Source of the DNA: Effrenium voratum
Lineage: Eukaryota > Sar > Dinophyceae > Suessiales > Symbiodiniaceae
Assembly: GCA_963377175.1 (NCBI GenBank)
Contig: CAUJNA010002857.1
Coordinates: forward strand, 62,001 to 126,000
Direction: 5' to 3'
DNA: 64,000 bases
Part shown: positions 59,701-64,000 of the stretch, piece by piece
Layout: the number at the start of each line of letters is the position of its first letter
How positions within the stretch are numbered: position 1 is the first letter of the stretch
Notes under the pieces: model-generated
Told to the model about the DNA's origin: nothing
The model's database searches: none
The model's input: the letters and a program-made list of their open reading frames with translations, nothing else
Translations under genes and position numbers: made by a program

Positions 59701-60499
59701 AACAGTTTGGGCTCATAACCTGTTAGAGCTCGTCGCCCTTTTCCTTTGGGCAATAAAAGGGTTTGCAGTATTCGCATCCCTCATCCATGTTCAAACGCAA
59801 AAGCGGGGCTCATGCAGCTTTCAACCAAAGGCAAGCGTGTCTGGGCCTTCAAAAGGAGCACCGCGCCCAGGGCTTTCTCCGGTCTTCCAGTTCCAACGCC
59901 CGCAGCAGGGCCGCCCAAGTGACAATCGCCGCCAGTTGTGATAGCAGATATCCGAAGCCACAATTTGTGTAAGTTGTTTTTTGATAATTGGGAGCTTTGT
60001 AGAAGCGCTGTTGCGGAAGTGTGCTGAATCGGCTCCTGAGTATCTTTCCTTCTAGCAGTCTTGTTCGCCTTGGTGGGCTTCTTGCATGCTTACCAGCAAC
60101 ACGTAGTACGATTGCAAATTTCAATTGGTGCGACGCCCTGCTTCGCTTGAATAATGGCCGAATGGATTTGCATTGCAAGGACGAAATGTTGTCATGCTTG
60201 TCGGCAATAACTTTTGTGCTCACTCTGCTTTCAGGGCCGGAGGCCCCTCTTCTCTTTTTCACTAGCCGTGCCTTGCTGACGGAACTGTTGTTCACATGGT
60301 GCTCGGGTTTGGAGAGTTCATAGACGGCCCTCGTTTGCGGTTTGGAAGCACCACACTACCTTTATTCCTTCGCCAGGTTCATGTTTGAATGAGGCTGAAG
60401 CATGTCCCATGTCTTTTGGCTTCACTCTTTTCGCACGCTGCCTGAGGGGTTGCAAATGGGTGCGGATTTATTTTTGGATTTTTTGTTTTTTTTTCGATT

Positions 60500-61800
60500 T
60501 TTTTTTCGTTTTTCGTCCGGGCCAGTAAAATGTCGTATTTTACAGCATTTTCTCGCGAAATTGACGCATTTTACACCAGCCCGTCAACATCCCCAGCATC
60601 GTTTTCAACATCCCCCGCATGTCCGACCAACATCCCTAGCATCACCAACAAATCGTGGGTAACAAAATCAAAAAAGTAGCTGGCGGGTTGACGGGGTCAA
60701 AAAAAATAATGCTTCAAACAGGAGGGCATTTCAATCCCAGCAAACAAAAAACATAAAAAAAAACAACTATTAAAAAAGGAGCGGGGAGGTTGGGGGGGGC
60801 GGCAGCCCCTCCCATGATGTTGTTTGCAGAAGTGATGATTTGAATAGGGGTGCAATTAAATCTCTGCAAAAAAATCTAAAACGTAGCGGGGGGTTGGGGG
60901 GGGCGGCAGCCCCCCCATGATGTCGGAAGAAGTGATGATTCAAGTAGGGGTGCAATTATTCAAGAAAGGGTGTGATAGAATTTAAAAGGCAGCGGGAGGG
61001 TTGGCGGGGGTGGCTTCCCCTATGATGTTCGAAGAAATGCATGCATACAGACATACATGGATTACACACATTACCTAAAATGTCGTATTTTGCAGCATTT
61101 TCTCGCGAAATTGGACGCTCTAAAAGGTGATGATTCAAAAAGGGGTGCAATTCAATCCAGTAAAATGTCGTATTTTACAGCACTTTCTCGCGAAATTGAC
61201 GCATTTTACACCAGCCCGTCAACATCCCCAGCATCGTTTTCAACATCCCCCGCATGTCCGACCAACATCTCTAGCATCACCAACAAATCGTGTGACGGGG
61301 TCAAAGAAATGATGATTCAAGTAGGAGGGCTTTCCAATCCTTGTAAAAAAAAACACGAAAAAGTAGCGGGGGGGTTGGGGGGGAGCGGCAGCCCCCCCCC
61401 ATGATTTTCGAAGAATTGATGATTCAACTAGGGGTGCAATGAATTAAATCTCTGTAGAAAATCTAAAACGTAGCGGGGGGGTTGGGGGGGGCGGCAGCCC
61501 CCCCATGATGTCGGAAGAAGTGATGATTCAAGTAGGGGTGCAATTATTCAAGAAAGGGTGTGATAGAATTTAGAAGGCAGCGGGAGGGTTGGCGGGGGTG
61601 GCTTCCCTTATGATGTTCGAAGAAATGCATACATACAGACATACATGGATTGCACAGATTACTTAGAATGTCGTATTTTGCAGCATTTTCTCGCGAAATT
61701 GGACGCTCTAAAAAATGATGATTCAATCAGGTCAATCTCTGCAAGAAATCTGGGGTTCCCCCCCCATGATGTTCGAAGAAGTGATGATTCAAATAGGTGG
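60500..61800. repeat. G/C-hairpin satellite, block 3
   Basis: Same word set as blocks 1 and 2, with hairpins near 60790, 60890, 61370 and 61480; slightly different internal order, indicating rearrangement after duplication. Confidence 0.85.
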
Positions 61801-62274
61801 TGGTGATGCTGATGATGCGGGAGGCCAAATCCAAAAAGCCCGAAGGATGCCAAAAGCCAAAGCCGCTAAAAGCCGCCAAAAGCCGCTTAAACCAGCGAAA
61901 AGCCGCAAAAGCCAAAACGCCACCTGCCGAAGAGGAACTGGGAAGGCAGAGCAAGAAGCCAAGAAGCCAAAAGCGAAAAAAAATCGAGAAAAAAAACAAA
62001 AACAGAAAGAACAAATCCTAAAATAAATACCCCTCCGTTGCAAATCCAGTGGCATAGCAAGCAGACATTTGCCAGGCATGATGTGCAATTTGGAAGTTGG
62101 TGCTTGAGCTTTTGCTGAAAGCTCTCGAAGCTTTCCCGAGTCCAAAGTGGAGCTTCAAAGCTTTCGGATGCTCCCTGCACCGGGGTCTGGGGCCGGACCC
62201 CGCACGGGTTGGAAGGGCTCGGCGGAGGTTCCGGGGGCAGAGCTCCGGGGGGCGGAGGCCGGGGCTGGGGCCAG

Positions 62275-62358
62275 GCCCTAGGCGTGGCGCTGCGGCAGAT
62301 GCCGCGGCTGCAGGATCTGCGGGTCCACCAAAACCAGATCGGGGTCAAGGGCGCCCAG
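62275..62358 (+). CDS. LRR cassette exon B7
   Basis: 84 nt, GGCCAG|GCC to GCCCAG|GCG. Exposed residues D, R, H, Q, and the scaffold leucine 17 is V. Most divergent B cassette. Confidence 0.85.
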
Positions 62359-62767
62359 GCGGGAAGGGGGAGGGGAAGTTTGAGGGGGCGAGGTGGTAAT
62401 GATACAGCTCCCAAATCAGGAGTGATGATAAATTGATTATTCATGACACCCGCGAGATTTCAACATGTCAATCTGTTCCGTTGCAAGAAGATCATTGATT
62501 TGGTAGCCGCGCCGGGCGGGGGTCGGTGAGCTCTGCTTTTGGTCACTTGCATCTGGAAAGGGCGATGTCAATCATGGATTCTGTACGGTTTACGTAGCGA
62601 TGTCCAGCGCAGGCTTCTTGAAAGCAAACGCGTTCAAACATCCAGCTGAGATGAAAAGAACCGCAGCAGGGCTGGTATCAAGTCCTACATCTAGTCAGTC
62701 TCGAAACTTTGTTCGGACAAAGGCCTCAATCCCCACCTTCAAGGGCCTGCGAGCACCGTCCCCGCAG

Positions 62768-62851
62768 GCACTGGCCCGCGGCCTGGAGGGCACCACTGCC
62801 CTGGAGCTGCTGTGGCTTTGGGAGAACCAGATTGGCGATGCCGGCTGCGAG
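62768..62851 (+). CDS. LRR cassette exon C8
   Basis: 84 nt, CCGCAG|GCA to TGCGAG|GCT. Exposed residues W16, W18, E19. Last cassette seen; donor again GC. Confidence 0.85.
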
Positions 62852-64000
62852 GCTTCCATGGTTGAGAGCACGGCTTCTTCACTTCACAGGGGCGCCCAAC
62901 ACTCCAAGTGGCCCGTTTTGTGTGGGCTTTGGATGCAGGATTTCTAGACCTGTGGTTGGGAGTTTCGGGGTGGGATCTGGCGCGAACATCAATTGTCGAT
63001 CCTGATGGCCTCGGAGTCGTTTTGACATTAGCAGCTTCCACTCCCGGGTGGCAGAGGAATTGCGTTGTGTGGTTTGCGAGTTGAAGATAGGTGTGCTATG
63101 TTTGTCACGCACACATATACACGGTTGTCCTGTTTCCGTAGGCGGGTTAGCGGGGTGTGTTGTCTTTGCAATCTGGCGTTGGCCGCCGTTGGGAATGATG
63201 TTGCCACAGTATGAGCTAAATGTGGGATTGCCTGCCGTTTCGTAGAACAGGTTTGCTTCCGATCACTTGTTCACCCCACGATTGTGTTGCTATGTGCGAG
63301 GGTGCAAATTGAGAGTGAGAGAAGGGCTGATGATGACATGTTTGTGTTGTTTGTTTGTTGCTCTCTCCCTTTCTCTGTGGGTGGTGGTGGTGTGTGGCTC
63401 GGATTGGCTCGGCTTCAGGTAGCGGGACAGGTCCTAAAAAGAAGGGTGTGCCGGACCCAAGCTCCGTTTTGAGCTGATGTGTGTCTCAGCAGAGCCTTTT
63501 TTCAGAGTCGTTCCCTGCAAGAGGTGTGAGTTTGGGGAATGGAACCCACAGCTTTTGGAGCCCACAGCTTGAGCACGGGAGCGGACACCTACACAAAGCC
63601 AGTCAGTCGAAGGAGCCCACTTTGAGGATACATGGAAGGGTTTTGTTTGCTCACGTTTTCAATCAAGCTGTGGTGAACACAATCATTCGCCATCTCCAAG
63701 AAGTATCTGCGGCCCCCCCCCCAAAAAATGGAGAAAGTAGGGGGCCTGGGGGGTGGTCTGTTGATGGTTGCCTGTTATGGTTTTTATGTTCATCTCAAAT
63801 CTATGTTCCCCCTTATTCGTTTTTAAAAGAGGGTTTTTAGGGAGCTTATTTATCGTTTTCGTTAAGGTAATCATTTGGGTAAATTGTCGCCTTGTTCATT
63901 GTTGGGCTGGGGGCAAACATTTTTTTCATTTGAAAGAGTTGACCCTTTTAGTAGTTATCAAGTTCTGGGGTGTTGCTGGGTCGTTTGTTTTCTTTGACGT
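62852..64000 (+). other. C8 downstream intron and end of array
   Basis: Up to about 63660 it parallels the start of other C-A introns. The ghost unit is absent, and a short A-B intron word (GTGAACACAATCATTCGCC) appears at 63673-63691. From about 63700 the sequence is unique, more AT-rich and without recognised features. No further exon or gene end is seen. Confidence 0.6.

Larger units (their letters stand above)
55798..59816 (-). mobile_element. Ty1/copia retrotransposon copy 3
   Basis: 4019 bp, minus strand. 3' LTR 55798-55882 (85 bp, with an internal deletion), 5' LTR 59721-59816, GCTTT duplication at 55793-55797 and 59817-59821. Gag and integrase-tail halves are nearly identical to copy 2. 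The RT/RNase H half has several deletions, including one right after the YVDD box (56975-56986). Dead copy. Confidence 0.9.
55440..62274 (+). other. A8-B7 intron with copia 3 and satellite
   Basis: 6.8 kb, the longest intron here. Order: copia 3 (55798-59816), intron continuation (59817-60500), satellite block 3 (60500-61800), KPEGC/AAAGCCGC repeats, B leader. Confidence 0.75.
18064..62851 (+). other. putative N-domain plus LRR-cassette receptor gene (27 exons seen)
   Basis: Inferred gene model: N-domain exons 18064-18315, 18412-18588 and about 19346-20026 (the last also encodes LRR 1), then 24 single-LRR exons of 84 nt. All mini-exons are in one strand and one phase, and no second N-domain lies between them, so one gene or one cassette array is the simplest reading. 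Introns are 96 nt to 6.8 kb; three contain the same Ty1/copia insertion. Spliced in order, the LRR part would give 25 repeats of 28 residues, a large horseshoe of ribonuclease-inhibitor type. Family knowledge: such LRRs are protein-binding, and N-domain plus LRR layouts are common in innate immune sensors. The receptor role is inference. The 5' start and the 3' end (possible C-terminal domain) are not seen. Confidence 0.7.

Noticed and set aside
22216..62340. Diversity-generating retroelement as the cause of variable codons
   Set aside because: Many A-type variable codons are NNC, which suggested adenine-targeted change, but B and C variants are not limited to former A positions, synonymous changes travel with them, and no template repeat or DGR-type RT is seen; the only RT is copia.

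Overview
The window looks like nuclear DNA of a dinoflagellate, Symbiodiniaceae-like. Three things suggest this: introns with GC (possibly once GA) donors and AG|G acceptors, very long introns packed with repeats, and Ty1/copia relics whose gag, RT and RNase H wording resembles copies I know from Symbiodiniaceae. There is no bacterial gene structure, and most long open frames are artefacts of repeats. The assignment rests on reading, not on a search.

Layout. 1-1580: (TGTA)n and related microsatellites. About 2040-5710: a 74-bp tandem satellite (roughly 44 copies) that is open in all six frames. 5750-7150: unique DNA containing an AT-rich island with three short Lys/Ala/Gln/Thr-rich frames in a row. 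7150-18060: non-coding DNA with a diverged, several-times repeated element and no gene I can support. 18064 to at least 62851 (+): one very long gene or cassette array.

The main system. Three exons (18064-18315, 18412-18588, about 19346-20026) encode an N-terminal domain of a dinoflagellate-expanded family (motifs SHCWE, HPDP, VFIDYVSLHQF, RGWCAAEQQWS, FTHRGDAEP), then a first leucine-rich repeat (LRR). It is followed by 24 mini-exons. Each is exactly 84 nt, phase 0/0, bounded by AG|G on the left and AG|GC on the right, and encodes exactly one 28-residue ribonuclease-inhibitor-type LRR. They form three types in the order D, then (A B C) repeated: A x8, B x7, C x8. Among copies whose introns are nearly identical over hundreds of bases, differences concentrate in the codons for the exposed beta-strand residues (positions 13, 14, 16, 18, 19 of the repeat). 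This resembles a receptor with interchangeable, hypervariable LRR cassettes, comparable in logic (not homology) to lamprey VLRs or the LRR exon arrays of brown algae.

Three A-B introns carry the same Ty1/copia insertion (minus strand, about 96-bp LTRs, GCTTT target duplication), followed by a G/C-hairpin satellite. All three share identical flanks, and the paralogous intron after A7 keeps the empty target site at 52282-52286. So the element inserted once and was then copied with the LRR units. One B cassette is missing after the second insertion, apparently removed by a deletion next to the satellite. A decayed third relative of the A/B units survives in most C-A introns. The last 300 bases (63700-64000) leave the array; the 3' end of the gene is not seen.
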